Counted from the first letter of the stretch, positions 1 to 9,744 are shown. The stretch is DNA of 64,000 nucleotides from Neorhizobium populisoli (GCF_019430945.1 NZ_JAHYCB010000006.1:248001-312000); one strand, 5' to 3'. The notes: generated by a model from the sequence alone, not told the origin. Translations and numbers: made by a program.

Positions 1-438
1 ATTCAGCGCCGTGAAGTTATAATAGTCGGTTTCGACATCCGGGCCTTCGGCGATCGAGAAACCCATGTCGCCGAAAATGGCGGTGATCTCGTCGACGATC
101 TGGCTGATCGGATGGATGCGGCCGCGCTCGGCCGGCGAGGAGCGCACCGGCAGCGAGACGTCGACCGTCTCGGCCTTCAGGCGCGCGTCGATCGCCGCGT
201 CCTTCAGCACCGTCTTGCGCTCACCGATCGCGTCGGTGATCTCGTTCTTCAGCGCGTTGATCGCGGCGCCGCGGGTCTGGCGCTCTTCCGGTGACATGGT
301 GCCGAGCGTCTTCAGAAGTTCGGAGACGGAGCCCTTCTTGCCGAGTGCGCCAACGCGCACGGCCTCGATTGCCGCCTCATCGCTGGTGCCGGCGATTTCC
401 GCCAGAAGCGAAGTTTTCAGGTTTTCCAGATCGGACAT
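1..438 (-). CDS. pheS: Phenylalanyl-tRNA synthetase alpha subunit, N-terminal part (cut by window edge)
   Basis: This is the first 146 codons of the alpha chain of the alpha2-beta2 enzyme that charges tRNA-Phe. The start is ATG at 438-436, giving [17 protein letters not shown], the usual N-terminus of the coiled-coil arm. The pattern [18 protein letters not shown] at about residues 103-120 marks the entry to the catalytic domain. The catalytic core and the stop codon lie outside the window. The gene is downstream of infC-rpmI-rplT on the same strand, the classical bacterial order, and is separated from rplT by a hairpin with a U-rich tail. The N-terminus matches the family well, so the assignment is firm. 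Confidence 0.95.
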   Translation of the reverse strand, partial: MSDLENLKTSLLAEIAGTSDEAAIEAVRVGALGKKGSVSELLKTLGTMSPEERQTRGAAINALKNEITDAIGERKTVLKDAAIDARLKAETVDVSLPVRSSPAERGRIHPISQIVDEITAIFGDMGFSIAEGPDVETDYYNFTALN

Positions 439-490
439 GGTTTCTTCCGTGTGACAAGTCGGAGAGATGTATTGCGAGGTGATGACGGCA

Positions 491-529
491 AAATGAAAAA
501 CCCGCGCCAGCCCATGCCAGCGCGGGTTT
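491..529 (-). terminator. Terminator or attenuator between rplT and pheS
   Basis: A perfect 10-bp stem (498-507 with 520-529, core AACCCGCGC/GCGCGGGTT) is followed on the minus strand by a U-rich tail (complement of 491-500). It lies after rplT and before pheS, so it ends the ribosomal-protein transcript or attenuates entry into pheST. No Phe-rich leader peptide was recognised beside it. Confidence 0.75.
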
Positions 530-568
530 CCCAAATTCAATAAAGCAATAAAGCTTGGGAAGCGCTGG

Positions 569-973
569 TTACTTAACCGCGCCTTCAAACTCGTTCGGGG
601 TACCGGTGTCCTTGAGGTAGGCCAGAGCGCCCTTGGAAGCTTCGACGAGAGCGCCGAAAGCTGCCGGCTCATGGATTGCCATGTCGGACAGAACCTTGCG
701 GTCGACTTCGATGCCAGCCTTGTTGAGGCCGTCGATGAAGCGGCCGTAGGTCAGGCCGAATTCGCGGACGGCAGCGTTGATACGCTGAATCCACAGAGCG
801 CGGAAATTGCGCTTCTTGACGCGACGGTCGCGGGTCGCGAACTGACGCGAACGATCGACGGCAGCCTTGGCGGCGCGGATCGTGTTCTTGCGGCGGCCGT
901 AGAAGCCCTTGGCTGCCTTGAGGGTCTTGGTGTGCTTGGCGCGGGAAGTTACGCCACGTTTTACGCGTGCCAT
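569..973 (-). CDS. rplT: 50S ribosomal protein L20 (bL20)
   Basis: L20 is a 134-aa, very basic primary binder of 23S rRNA needed early in 50S assembly. The N-terminus [19 protein letters not shown] and the motif [19 protein letters not shown] are diagnostic, and the length is close to the usual 117-135 aa. The gene follows rpmI by 41 bp in one transcription unit. In E. coli L20 represses translation of rpmI-rplT by binding the leader. Whether the long infC-rpmI gap here plays that role is not visible from sequence alone. Confidence 0.97.
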   Translation of the reverse strand: MARVKRGVTSRAKHTKTLKAAKGFYGRRKNTIRAAKAAVDRSRQFATRDRRVKKRNFRALWIQRINAAVREFGLTYGRFIDGLNKAGIEVDRKVLSDMAIHEPAAFGALVEASKGALAYLKDTGTPNEFEGAVK

Positions 974-1014
974 GTCATGATCTCCTTAAACTGTTCCAAA
1001 AAAGCCGATTAGTC

Positions 1015-1218
1015 TCAGAGACCGTTGGGCAGGTAGTTCTTGATAACCTTCTTGCCATCCGGCTCAGCAAGGATCATCGTGCCGCGTGCATCGCGGATGA
1101 ACTTGTTGGAACGCTTGATCATGCCGTGGCGCTTGCCAGCAGCTGCTGCAACGACCTTACCGGTCGCCGTAACCTTGAACCGCTTCTTGGCAGCGGACTT
1201 CGTCTTCATCTTGGGCAT
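1015..1218 (-). CDS. rpmI: 50S ribosomal protein L35 (bL35)
   Basis: L35 is a small basic 50S protein of 67 aa, the usual length. It starts [20 protein letters not shown] and contains the conserved segment [19 protein letters not shown]. It lies between infC (202 bp upstream) and rplT (41 bp downstream). The upstream gap is long for a ribosomal operon and could hold a separate promoter or an L20-type leader structure. Identity is certain. Confidence 0.97.
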   Translation of the reverse strand: MPKMKTKSAAKKRFKVTATGKVVAAAAGKRHGMIKRSNKFIRDARGTMILAEPDGKKVIKNYLPNGL

Positions 1219-1420
1219 TTTGCTACTCCAATATATTTGTATCGAAACCGGCAGACGAAGCTGGTTTCAAGCATTTGCAACGGCCACGGCATGCCCTGCC
1301 GGACCGTTCGGACGGGCGCTTATAACCGCAGTCGGGTAAAAGCGCAATGGGATAAGAAGGCAACTTGCAAAACCGGCGCAATCGCCGGCAAAACCGCTGA
1401 AAGCGTTGATAGTGCGGCGC

Positions 1421-1957
1421 TTATTTCGGCGCCAGCACCATCATCATCTGGCGGCCTTCGAGCTTGGGCTCGGCTTCCACCTTGGCAATTTCCAGCGTGT
1501 CGTCTTTTACCTGAAGCAGAAGCTTCATGCCGAGTTCTTGGTGGGCCATTTCACGGCCGCGGAACTTCAGGGTCACCTTGACCTTGTCGCCGTCCTCGAA
1601 GAAACGGTTCATCGCCTTCATCTTCACGTCATAGTCATGCGTGTCGATGTTGGGGCGCATCTTGATTTCTTTGATTTCGACGATCTTCTGCTTACGGCGG
1701 GCCTCGGCGGCCTTCTTCTGGTTCGCAAATTTCAGCTTGCCGAGGTCGAGGATCTTGCACACCGGCGGTTCGGTGTTCGGAGAGATCTCAACGAGATCAA
1801 GTCCCGCCTCTTCTGCCATCTTGAGGGCCTGGTCGGTCGCAACGATACCGAGATTCAGGCCTTCAGCATCGATAAGCTGGACCTTGGGAATGCGGATTTC
1901 CCGATTGGAGCGAGGCCCATCCTTGACGGGGGCATCGGTTTTGAATGGTCTGCGGAT
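1421..1957 (-). CDS. infC: Translation initiation factor IF-3, with a non-AUG start codon (AUC)
   Basis: IF-3 binds the 30S subunit, prevents premature 50S joining and proofreads initiator tRNA and start codons. The first in-frame ATG (1819) would remove about 46 conserved residues. The homologous reading frame continues upstream through [20 protein letters not shown] to an ATC codon at 1957-1955, read as [17 protein letters not shown], with a Shine-Dalgarno AAGGAG nine bases before it. No ATG, GTG or TTG fits the conserved N-terminus. The resulting protein is 178 aa, the normal IF-3 length. Use of AUC fits the known autoregulation of IF-3, which discriminates against its own non-canonical start (AUU in E. 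coli). N- and C-terminal IF-3 domains are both complete. Confidence 0.93.
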   Translation of the reverse strand: MRRPFKTDAPVKDGPRSNREIRIPKVQLIDAEGLNLGIVATDQALKMAEEAGLDLVEISPNTEPPVCKILDLGKLKFANQKKAAEARRKQKIVEIKEIKMRPNIDTHDYDVKMKAMNRFFEDGDKVKVTLKFRGREMAHQELGMKLLLQVKDDTLEIAKVEAEPKLEGRQMMMVLAPK

Positions 1958-1972
1958 GGTCGTATTCTCCTT
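1955..1972 (-). promoter_or_regulatory. Ribosome binding site and rare AUC start codon of infC
   Basis: The minus strand reads AAGGAG (complement of 1967-1972), then nine bases, then ATC (1957-1955). This pair decides the infC start. It is the likely autoregulatory element, because IF-3 rejects non-AUG/GUG/UUG initiation codons. Confidence 0.8.
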
Positions 1973-2138
1973 GATTGTTACGGCGCAAGCGGCGACTCTT
2001 GAAGCGCTCGGCGTGCGGCCGAGGGCAATGTCGTGATCGCTTGACGGAAGTCAATAGCACGTTCTCACGAAAAAATCACCTGCTGTCATAAGCTAAAGAA
2101 TCTGTTTTATAACGCGGCAAAAATGCGGGGTTTCAAGC

Positions 2139-2945
2139 ATGGCGGATAACGCGGAAAACATCGTCGAAAAGCGGATCTCCGTCGGTGACGGACCAGCCGG
2201 CCGCGAGATCGCACTCATCCACCGGGCAGCCACACGGAAATCGAAGGGGCCGGCTTTCGTCTGGCTCGGCGGTTACCGCTCCGACATGTCCGGCACCAAG
2301 GCGATCGAACTCGACGCACTGGCGGCCGAACTCGGGCTCGGTGCGATCCGCTTCGATTATTCGGGCCACGGCATCTCCGGCGGCGCCTTTCGCGACGGGA
2401 CGATTTCCCGCTGGCTGGAAGAAGCTCTGGCGGTCCTCGACGACCTGAAACCGAAAAGCGTCATCCTGGTCGGCTCCTCGATGGGCGGCTGGATCGCGCT
2501 CCGCCTCGTGCAGGAACTGAAGAAGCGGAAGAAGGCACCCAAGGTGACCGGCATCGTGCTCATCGCGCCCGCTCCGGATTTCACCGCCGAACTGGTCGAG
2601 CCGAACCTGACGGACAAGGAGCGCCAGTCGCTCGCCGAACGGGGTTATTTCGAGGAACATTCGGAATACAGTTCCGAACCGAACATTTTTACGCGCGACC
2701 TCATCGAGGACGGCCGCCGCAACCTGGTGATGACCGGCATTATCGAGACCGGCTGCCCGGTCACCATCCTGCAAGGCATGAAGGATCCGGACGTGCCCTA
2801 TGCCCATGCGCTGAAACTGGTGGAATTCCTGCCGGCGGACGATGTCGTGCTGACGCTGATCCGCGATGGCGACCACCGGCTTTCAAGGCCGCAGGACATC
2901 GAAAAATTGAAGGCTGCAGCCTCCGCCCTAGTTTTAAATGATTAA
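2139..2945 (+). CDS. Alpha/beta-fold serine hydrolase
   Basis: The 268-aa soluble protein has the alpha/beta hydrolase fold: an early FVWLGGYRSDMSG oxyanion-loop region, the nucleophile elbow GSSMGGW with Ser114, the acid-bearing motif GMKDPDVP (Asp216) and the histidine in GDHRLS (His246). The overall pattern resembles ABHD10/YqiA-like esterases found near infC in rhizobia. The substrate cannot be read from the sequence. There is no signal peptide. It is divergent from infC, with about 180 bp between the starts, so the two may share a promoter region. Esterase or thioesterase activity is likely. Confidence 0.85.
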   Translation: MADNAENIVEKRISVGDGPAGREIALIHRAATRKSKGPAFVWLGGYRSDMSGTKAIELDALAAELGLGAIRFDYSGHGISGGAFRDGTISRWLEEALAVLDDLKPKSVILVGSSMGGWIALRLVQELKKRKKAPKVTGIVLIAPAPDFTAELVEPNLTDKERQSLAERGYFEEHSEYSSEPNIFTRDLIEDGRRNLVMTGIIETGCPVTILQGMKDPDVPYAHALKLVEFLPADDVVLTLIRDGDHRLSRPQDIEKLKAAASALVLND

Positions 2946-3076
2946 ATTTTGGCCTGCTGTAAAAAAGCAGCAGCCTTAACCATATTTCGGCATGGCATAG
3001 ATTAACGAAAGCTGAACGATTGACTTGGCGCCGTCTCCGCTCTTAACGTTTCGTTAGGATTTTAAGGGACGGGTCC

Positions 3077-3688
3077 ATGATGAAAGCCTTCCAGGCACGG
3101 CTTGCCGTGATCCTCGTTAGCGTACTTGCGCCTGTAAGCGCAGCTGTGCCGGCTCCGGTGCCGATGACCTCCATGGTCACGGGCGCCGTGACCTCCCAGC
3201 CGATTGGTCATTACGAATTCTGCCAGCGTCTTCCGGCCGAATGCGACATCAAGAGCCGTTCCGCCCCGGCCGCACGGGTCACTGAAAAGGGCTGGGATCT
3301 CGTCCGCAAGGTCAATAACGACGTCAATGCGCGTTACATCGCCAAGACCGACATGGACGCTTACGGCCGCGAGGAATACTGGACCTACCCCGTCAATTTC
3401 GCCGACTGCGAAGACTTCGCGCTGGAAAAGCGCAAGGAACTCGCCGAGCAGGGATTTGCGCTTTCCGATCTGCTGATCACGGTCGTGCGCAAGCCTGACG
3501 GTGAAGGCCATGCGGTCCTGACGCTGCGCACCGCCGATGGCGATTTCATTCTCGACAATCTCGAGAACGAGGTGAAGCCCTGGTATGCGACGCCCTATAC
3601 GTTCCTGAAGCGCCAGGCGACATTCAATACGGGCCGCTGGGTCACCATCGAAAACGGCCGCGACCTGCTGGTCGGCGCCTTGAAATAA
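3077..3688 (+). CDS. Exported transglutaminase-like cysteine proteinase (BTLCP family)
   Basis: The 203-aa protein has an N-terminal signal peptide (hydrophobic residues about 8-23, ending SAA). It matches the bacterial transglutaminase-like cysteine proteinases (peptidase C93): the Cys-bearing motif FADCEDFALEKR (Cys111), GEGHAVLTL (His145) and FILDNL (Asp160) form the triad. In other bacteria relatives of this family act on periplasmic adhesion or signalling proteins (LapG-like). No LapD or large adhesin gene is adjacent. A second ATG follows at 3080. A strong terminator follows the gene, so it appears to be monocistronic. Confidence 0.85.
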   Translation: MMKAFQARLAVILVSVLAPVSAAVPAPVPMTSMVTGAVTSQPIGHYEFCQRLPAECDIKSRSAPAARVTEKGWDLVRKVNNDVNARYIAKTDMDAYGREEYWTYPVNFADCEDFALEKRKELAEQGFALSDLLITVVRKPDGEGHAVLTLRTADGDFILDNLENEVKPWYATPYTFLKRQATFNTGRWVTIENGRDLLVGALK

Positions 3689-3713
3689 TCCCGGACAACC
3701 GGATGCTCCATTC

Positions 3714-3749
3714 ATTTGCCCGCGGCTCTGTCCGCGGGCAAATGTTTTT
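3714..3749 (+). terminator. Intrinsic terminator after the BTLCP gene
   Basis: A perfect 12-bp stem (3714-3725 with 3732-3743, GCCCGCGG/CCGCGGGC core, 6-nt loop) is followed by TGTTTTTG. It lies 26 bp after the BTLCP stop codon. Confidence 0.85.
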
Positions 3750-3820
3750 GACCGGCGTCAAAAGACATTTCCCCTTCCCGGCCAAACTGCTACCAAGGCT
3801 CCTGAAATCGGAGCCAGGGT

Positions 3821-5386
3821 GTGCGTGACGATGTGAAGACAGGTTTGCCGCGCACGACTGCTGCGAGGCCTACGCTGCCGATCTGGTTGACCGGCGCGTT
3901 TCTGCTCGCGCTTTTGACGGTTGCCGGCTTTATCATTATCGAGAACTACCGCAATGCGCTGAAGGAAGGCGAAAGCCGCGCGGTCGCATCTGCCCATGTG
4001 GTTGCCGCACATCTGGAATGGATGATCGAGGCGAGCGATCAGGCGCTACGGCGGATCGAGGCCGAACTCGGCAATCGCCCCATCGACAACGACCCCGCAG
4101 TGGCGGCCGATCTGACACGGGCTGTCGGCGATCTTCCCTTGGGTTTTGAATATTCGCTGGTCGATGCCGAAGGCAGGGTCCGGTTTTCCAGCACTGGGGC
4201 GGGAACCGATGCGGACCATAAGGAGCGCGCCTATTACCAGCGGCTCAAGGAAGGTCAGGAACTGACATTCACCCGCCTGCTCGACAACGAGCGCGCCGGG
4301 CGTCCATCCTTCATCATCGCCCGGCGGATCGACCGCGACGGAACGTTTCGCGGCGTTGCCAGCATCACCATCCCGAACGAAAGCCTCGACCGTTTCTGGG
4401 CTTCGATGGATCTCGGGCCGAACTCGACGATTTCCGTCATCCGGGACGACGGCTGGCTGATCGCACGACGTCCGATGGCGACGCGCCCCGTCGATACCAG
4501 CGGTACGGAATGGTATCCGATGACCCGGCGCCAGACCTCCGGCATCTATCACAGCCCGGTTTCGCCGATCGACGGTTTCGCCCGCATCGTCGCGTTCTGG
4601 AAAGTATCCGGCTGGCCGCTGATCACGCTGGCCGCCATCGACCGCCAGGAGGTGCTGGACCAGTTCTGGCGAAACCTGTTCTCCGATGCGCTGATCATGC
4701 TGCCGCTGATGGCGGTGCTGGTGATCGCCGCCGTCTGGATCAACCGCCTGCTCTACCGCACCGCCGCCCGCAACGACGAACTCGAACAGGCGGTGGAGCG
4801 CAATCGCTTCCTGCTTCGGGAAATCCATCATAGGGTGAAGAACAATCTTCAGGCCGTGCTCGCTCTGGTCAGACTGCAGCAACTGCCGCCCGATGCGCGC
4901 GAAGACATGACCCGGCGGATTTCCGCGATGATCGCGGTGCATGAACAGATCTACCAGACGGACCAGTTCGAGCAGGTGGAAGTGGCACCCTATGCGGCCA
5001 AGCTGATCACCGACATCGCCTCGAGCCACGACGTGCCCGTCAACCTCAATCTCGATCTGCAGCCACTGACCGTCGATCGCGAACAGGCGCTGCCGATCGG
5101 CATGATCATCAACGAGGTCGTTTCCAACTCATTCAAATATGCCTTTGCCGGGCGCAGCGAAGGCAAGCTCGGCGTCGAGCTGCGCGAAGAGGGCGAGAAC
5201 CTGCGCCTTGTCATCCGCGACGACGGCCCCGGTATCGAGGTCTTCAACCGCGCCGGCGGCATGGGCAGCCGGCTGATCGCCAATTTCGTGCGCCAGCTCG
5301 GCGGGCAGTTCACCACCACAAACGACAACGGTGCCGTGTTTTCAATGACGGCGCCGTTCAAGAGGGATGCGGACGAAGCGGCCTGA
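3821..5386 (+). CDS. Membrane sensor histidine kinase, HisKA_2/HWE type, with an extracellular Cache-like sensor
   Basis: The 521-aa protein starts at GTG. It has a transmembrane segment at about residues 20-41, a periplasmic sensor region of about 240 residues resembling dCache (DAEGRVRFSSTG, RAYYQRLKEG), a second membrane segment at about 289-312, and then a HisKA_2 dimerisation motif EIHHRVKNNLQ with the likely phospho-acceptor His337. The ATPase domain has an N box (NEVVSNSFKYAF, Asn431) and a G box (DDGPG, 468-472). Kinases of this class often feed general stress or light signalling through PhyR-like or single-domain receivers. No response regulator gene is adjacent, so it is an orphan kinase here. 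The ligand is unknown. Confidence 0.9.
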   Translation: MRDDVKTGLPRTTAARPTLPIWLTGAFLLALLTVAGFIIIENYRNALKEGESRAVASAHVVAAHLEWMIEASDQALRRIEAELGNRPIDNDPAVAADLTRAVGDLPLGFEYSLVDAEGRVRFSSTGAGTDADHKERAYYQRLKEGQELTFTRLLDNERAGRPSFIIARRIDRDGTFRGVASITIPNESLDRFWASMDLGPNSTISVIRDDGWLIARRPMATRPVDTSGTEWYPMTRRQTSGIYHSPVSPIDGFARIVAFWKVSGWPLITLAAIDRQEVLDQFWRNLFSDALIMLPLMAVLVIAAVWINRLLYRTAARNDELEQAVERNRFLLREIHHRVKNNLQAVLALVRLQQLPPDAREDMTRRISAMIAVHEQIYQTDQFEQVEVAPYAAKLITDIASSHDVPVNLNLDLQPLTVDREQALPIGMIINEVVSNSFKYAFAGRSEGKLGVELREEGENLRLVIRDDGPGIEVFNRAGGMGSRLIANFVRQLGGQFTTTNDNGAVFSMTAPFKRDADEAA

Positions 5387-5411
5387 GTTTGCGGCATCTC
5401 GTCTGAAGACG

Positions 5412-5515
5412 GGTGCCTGGGCCATAGCACCGTATCCCGGCGCTTCGCTGGGGCTCAGCGCGTTCGTCCTTCGGAATGATTCACTGGATCATTCCGTCGG
5501 CTTCGCCGACCAGTC
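5412..5515. repeat. Intergenic mosaic palindromic repeat
   Basis: The space between the convergent kinase and mbfA genes is built of short inverted repeats: CGGAATGAT (5472-5480) pairs with ATCATTCCG (5488-5496), followed by GTCGGCTTCGCCGAC. A related hairpin around a GATCCAGTGGATC core occurs at 32076-32098. The layout is typical of rhizobial intergenic repeats. The family name is not certain. Confidence 0.55.
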
Positions 5516-5516
5516 C

Positions 5517-6500
5517 TCACCCATTCCCAATCAAAATCCCCGCTGCCAGCACCAGCGAGCCACCGAGAACAACCTGAAAGACGGCTCGCAGGAAGGGCGT
5601 TTCCATATAACGGTTCTGGATGAAGGCGATCGCCCAGAGCTCGAAGAACACGATGATCGCAGCGACGATCGTCGCGGTCCAGAAATGCGGGATGAGATAG
5701 GGTAGCGTATGCCCGAGGCCGCCGAGCGCGGTCATAATGCCGGAGGCCAGACCGCGTTTCAGCGGCGAGCCGCGGCCGGAAAGCTTGCCGTCGTCATGGG
5801 CGGCCTCCGTAAAGCCCATGGAAATGCCGGCGCCGACCGAGGCCGAGAGGCCGATCAGGAAGGTGGACCAGGTATTGCCCGTGGCAAAGGCCGCCGCAAA
5901 GATCGGCGCCAGTGTCGAGACCGAACCGTCCATCAGGCCGGCAAGGCCAGGCTGGACGTAGGTGAGGATGAACTGCCGGCGGGCATCGGCATCCTCTTCG
6001 GACTTTGCGTCCTCCGGCAGGTGCTTGTCGGTCAGCATATGGGCGATGTCCTCATGCCCCTGCTCCGCCAGCGCCAGATCGCCGAGCAGCTTTCGCGTCG
6101 ATGCATCCGAGACGCGTTTGGTCGCTTCCTGATAGAAACGCACCGCCTGCTGTTCCATCGCTTCGGCCTGCTCGCGCACCGTATCGAGCGGCAGGTTCTT
6201 GCGCAGCCAATCCGGCTTGCGCTCGTAAAAACCGCGCACATGCTCCCGGCGGATAGGCGGAATGCGTTCGCCGAAACGCGACCGGAACATCTCGATCAGC
6301 ACGTTCTTGTGGGTCTGCTCGACCTCCGCCATGTCCTCGAAAACCTTGGCGGACGAGGGATATTGGGCGCGCAAGCTTTCGGCATAGGCAAGGTAAATGC
6401 GCGAATCCTCCTCTTCAGAGGCGATCGCCAGCGCCAGGATTTCCTCCTCGCTCAGGGAATCGAAGGATCGTTTGGACGAAGCGAACAGGCGGGCAAGCAT
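5517..6500 (-). CDS. mbfA: Membrane-bound ferritin-like iron exporter MbfA (rubrerythrin domain fused to VIT1/CCC1 domain)
   Basis: The 327-aa protein joins an N-terminal rubrerythrin-type di-iron domain (about residues 15-160; metal motifs EVEQTH, E61/H64, and AEQGHE, E146/H149) to a C-terminal VIT1/CCC1 transporter domain (about 180-327; PGLAGLMDGSVSTLAPIF followed by several membrane helices). This architecture is that of MbfA, which exports iron and protects against peroxide stress in Bradyrhizobium and Agrobacterium. A palindromic iron control element lies just upstream, so repression by Irr under low iron is expected. The gene is convergent with the kinase gene. Length and architecture are complete. 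Confidence 0.93.
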   Translation of the reverse strand: MLARLFASSKRSFDSLSEEEILALAIASEEEDSRIYLAYAESLRAQYPSSAKVFEDMAEVEQTHKNVLIEMFRSRFGERIPPIRREHVRGFYERKPDWLRKNLPLDTVREQAEAMEQQAVRFYQEATKRVSDASTRKLLGDLALAEQGHEDIAHMLTDKHLPEDAKSEEDADARRQFILTYVQPGLAGLMDGSVSTLAPIFAAAFATGNTWSTFLIGLSASVGAGISMGFTEAAHDDGKLSGRGSPLKRGLASGIMTALGGLGHTLPYLIPHFWTATIVAAIIVFFELWAIAFIQNRYMETPFLRAVFQVVLGGSLVLAAGILIGNG

Positions 6501-6515
6501 GGGGCAAACCTTTTA

Positions 6516-6532
6516 ATTAGAATAATTCTAAA
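6516..6532 (-). promoter_or_regulatory. Iron control element (Irr box) upstream of mbfA
   Basis: On the minus strand the sequence is TTTAGAATTATTCTAAT, with a perfect 7-bp palindrome TTAGAAT/ATTCTAA around one central base (6517-6531). It matches the rhizobial ICE pattern TTTAGAA-N3-TTCTAAA and sits 16 bp before the mbfA start, where a bound repressor would block transcription. Confidence 0.75.
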
Positions 6533-6614
6533 CTAATCCCTATGCCGAAAAATTCAAGCCGTTTTTACGGGCACGAGCCAAAGCCGAGCCTCGACCGGCT
6601 TCCTTCATCCCTAA

Positions 6615-7859
<1,245 letters not shown>

Positions 7860-7881
7860 TCAGCGCCACGCCTTGAAATCG

Positions 7882-7912
7882 AAAAGCCCGGAGCATCGCT
7901 TCGGGCTTTTTT
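7882..7912 (+). terminator. Intrinsic terminator after TRAP paralogue 1
   Basis: AAAAGCCCG (7882-7890) pairs with CGGGCTTTT (7902-7910) and is followed by further T residues. It can also serve the convergent AraC gene that ends at 7922. Confidence 0.85.
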
Positions 7913-7921
7913 CGTTCTGGC

Positions 7922-8833
7922 TCAGCCTTCGATCATCTCCGGCTCGACAGCCATTCGCTCCCGCAGCTGTCGCGCATCGCGGGCCGGCGAAGCGCCGAAC
8001 TGGCGGGAATATTCGCGGCTGAACTGGGTGACGCTCTCGTAACCCACCGAAAAGGCGACACGCGCCGTATCGCCCACCTCGCCCACCAGCCGGCGGCGGG
8101 CTTCGTGCAGGCGGATGCTTTTCTGGTACTGGATCGGGCTCATCGCCGTCACATCCTTGAAGTGGCGGTGAAAGACCGACATGCTCATGCCGGCGACGCG
8201 CGCCAGTTCGTCGACCCGGAGCGGCGCATCAAAATTGCTGCGGATATGACCGATTGCCCGGCGGATATGGCCAAGCCGGCTTTCCGGCCGGGCCAGCTGG
8301 CGGATCGCGGCACCCTGAGGTCCCTGCAGCAGCCGATAGAGGATTTCCCGCTCGATCAGCGGCCCGAGCACGCGCACCTCCTGCGGCCGCTCGATCAGCC
8401 GGGCAAGGCGTAGCCAGGCTTCCGCCAGGTCCGGCGTCACCGGGCTCGTGCCAAAACAGGCGCCGATGCAGACGACCGGGTCATCGGGCATATCGAGGAG
8501 GATTTCGGCGATCGCCGTCATGTTCAGGGTCAGGCTGAGCGCCAGATAGGGCCGTTCCGGACTTGCGTCGACGATCTGGCCGGACGCGGGTATCTCGACG
8601 GAGGAGACGAAATAGCTGGCGCTGTCGTAATGCATCGCTTGATCGCCGATCACCACGCATTTCGATCCCTGCAGGACGAGGCAGAGCATCGGCTCATAGA
8701 CGCTGGGCATCATGCCGGTCGGGTTGTCACCCTTCATGATGGCAAGACGCGGCACCGCCGTTTCCGTGCGGCGGCCGGCGGCATTGCGGGAGACGAGATC
8801 GCGGATTTCATCCATGGGATTTGTCATGTCCAT
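7922..8833 (-). CDS. AraC-family transcriptional regulator
   Basis: The 303-aa regulator has an AraC N-terminal effector domain of the type seen beside alcohol dehydrogenase/SDR genes (residues about 25-180; MPSVYEPMLCLVLQGSK) and a C-terminal double helix-turn-helix (about 205-295; VDELARVAGMSMSVFHRHFKDVTAMSPIQYQKSIRL). The start chosen is ATG at 8833 (MDMTNPMDE); the frame stays open upstream but codes nothing recognisable. It is divergent from the SDR gene at 8986 with 152 bp between, the usual layout for a regulator controlling its neighbour. Confidence 0.88.
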   Translation of the reverse strand: MDMTNPMDEIRDLVSRNAAGRRTETAVPRLAIMKGDNPTGMMPSVYEPMLCLVLQGSKCVVIGDQAMHYDSASYFVSSVEIPASGQIVDASPERPYLALSLTLNMTAIAEILLDMPDDPVVCIGACFGTSPVTPDLAEAWLRLARLIERPQEVRVLGPLIEREILYRLLQGPQGAAIRQLARPESRLGHIRRAIGHIRSNFDAPLRVDELARVAGMSMSVFHRHFKDVTAMSPIQYQKSIRLHEARRRLVGEVGDTARVAFSVGYESVTQFSREYSRQFGASPARDARQLRERMAVEPEMIEG

Positions 8834-8985
8834 GAGATGCGGCCTGACCGGCGCCCGCGCAAGAGGCGAACCTGCCCGCGCGCCATCGTCGAGAGGAATA
8901 GGCAAGAAATCGGCATTTCTCGGCTCACGTCTGAATGGCCGACGGCTCCATCTGTGGCGGGCAATCAACCACAGGAGCATTACCC

Positions 8986-9714
8986 ATGACCAAACAGAAA
9001 ACAGCACTCATCACCGGCGCCAACCGCAGCATCGGGTTCGAAATCGCAAGACGGCTCGCCGCCGAAGGTTACCGCGTCTGGCTCGGCAGCCGTGACGTTG
9101 CCCGCGGTGAAGAAGCCGCGAAAAAGCTGCGTGACCAGGGGCTCGATGCCCATGTCCTGCAGCTTGACGTCACGAGCGACCAGAGCGTCGCATCCGCCAT
9201 CACCGAACTCAGCCGCCAGACCGACCATCTCGATGCGCTGATCAACAATGCCGGCATCGCCGACGGTTTTACGTTTGGCCCATTCGAAGAACCGATCGAC
9301 GTGACCAAGGCGGTCTATGAGGTGAACACGTTCGGCCCGATCCGCATGACCCAGGCGGCGCTGCCGCTGCTCAAGGCATCGGGTGCCGGCCGCGTGGTGA
9401 TGCTGAGCAGCGAGCTCGGATCGCTCAATTCCCTGCTTGACCCGCAGAACCAGTTCTACGGTATCAATGCGCTCGGCTACAATTCGTCGAAGACGGCGCT
9501 CAACGCCGTGACCGTATCCTTCGCCAAGGCAGCTGAACCCTTCGGCATCAAGGTCAATGCCGCCGATCCGGGTTACACGGCGACAGACATGAACGGCCAT
9601 ACGGGTTACCGCACCGTCGAACAGGCGGCTGAAGCGCCGGTGCGGCTTGCGATGCTCGGACCGGACGGGCCGACGGCGGGGTATTTCTTCGACGATCAGA
9701 CGTTGTCTTGGTAA
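8986..9714 (+). CDS. Short-chain dehydrogenase/reductase
   Basis: The 242-aa classical SDR has the NAD(P)-binding motif TGANRSIG (10-17), NNAG (87-90), catalytic Ser142 and YNSSK (Tyr165, Lys169), and a PGYTATDMN C-terminal segment. The residues GSRD after beta-2 (about 34-37), with an Arg, suggest NADPH preference. The start at 8986 follows AGGAG by eight bases; an in-frame ATG at 8935 adds residues that do not fit the family. It is likely controlled by the divergent AraC regulator. The substrate is unknown; a carbonyl reductase role is plausible. Confidence 0.92.
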   Translation: MTKQKTALITGANRSIGFEIARRLAAEGYRVWLGSRDVARGEEAAKKLRDQGLDAHVLQLDVTSDQSVASAITELSRQTDHLDALINNAGIADGFTFGPFEEPIDVTKAVYEVNTFGPIRMTQAALPLLKASGAGRVVMLSSELGSLNSLLDPQNQFYGINALGYNSSKTALNAVTVSFAKAAEPFGIKVNAADPGYTATDMNGHTGYRTVEQAAEAPVRLAMLGPDGPTAGYFFDDQTLSW

Positions 9715-9744
9715 GCCGCCTAACTCGGCGACCTGAAATGCGGT

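Noticed and set aside
491..529. A pheM-type leader-peptide attenuator for pheS
   Set aside because: The hairpin is present, but no short frame rich in Phe codons was found next to it; only a terminator is supported.
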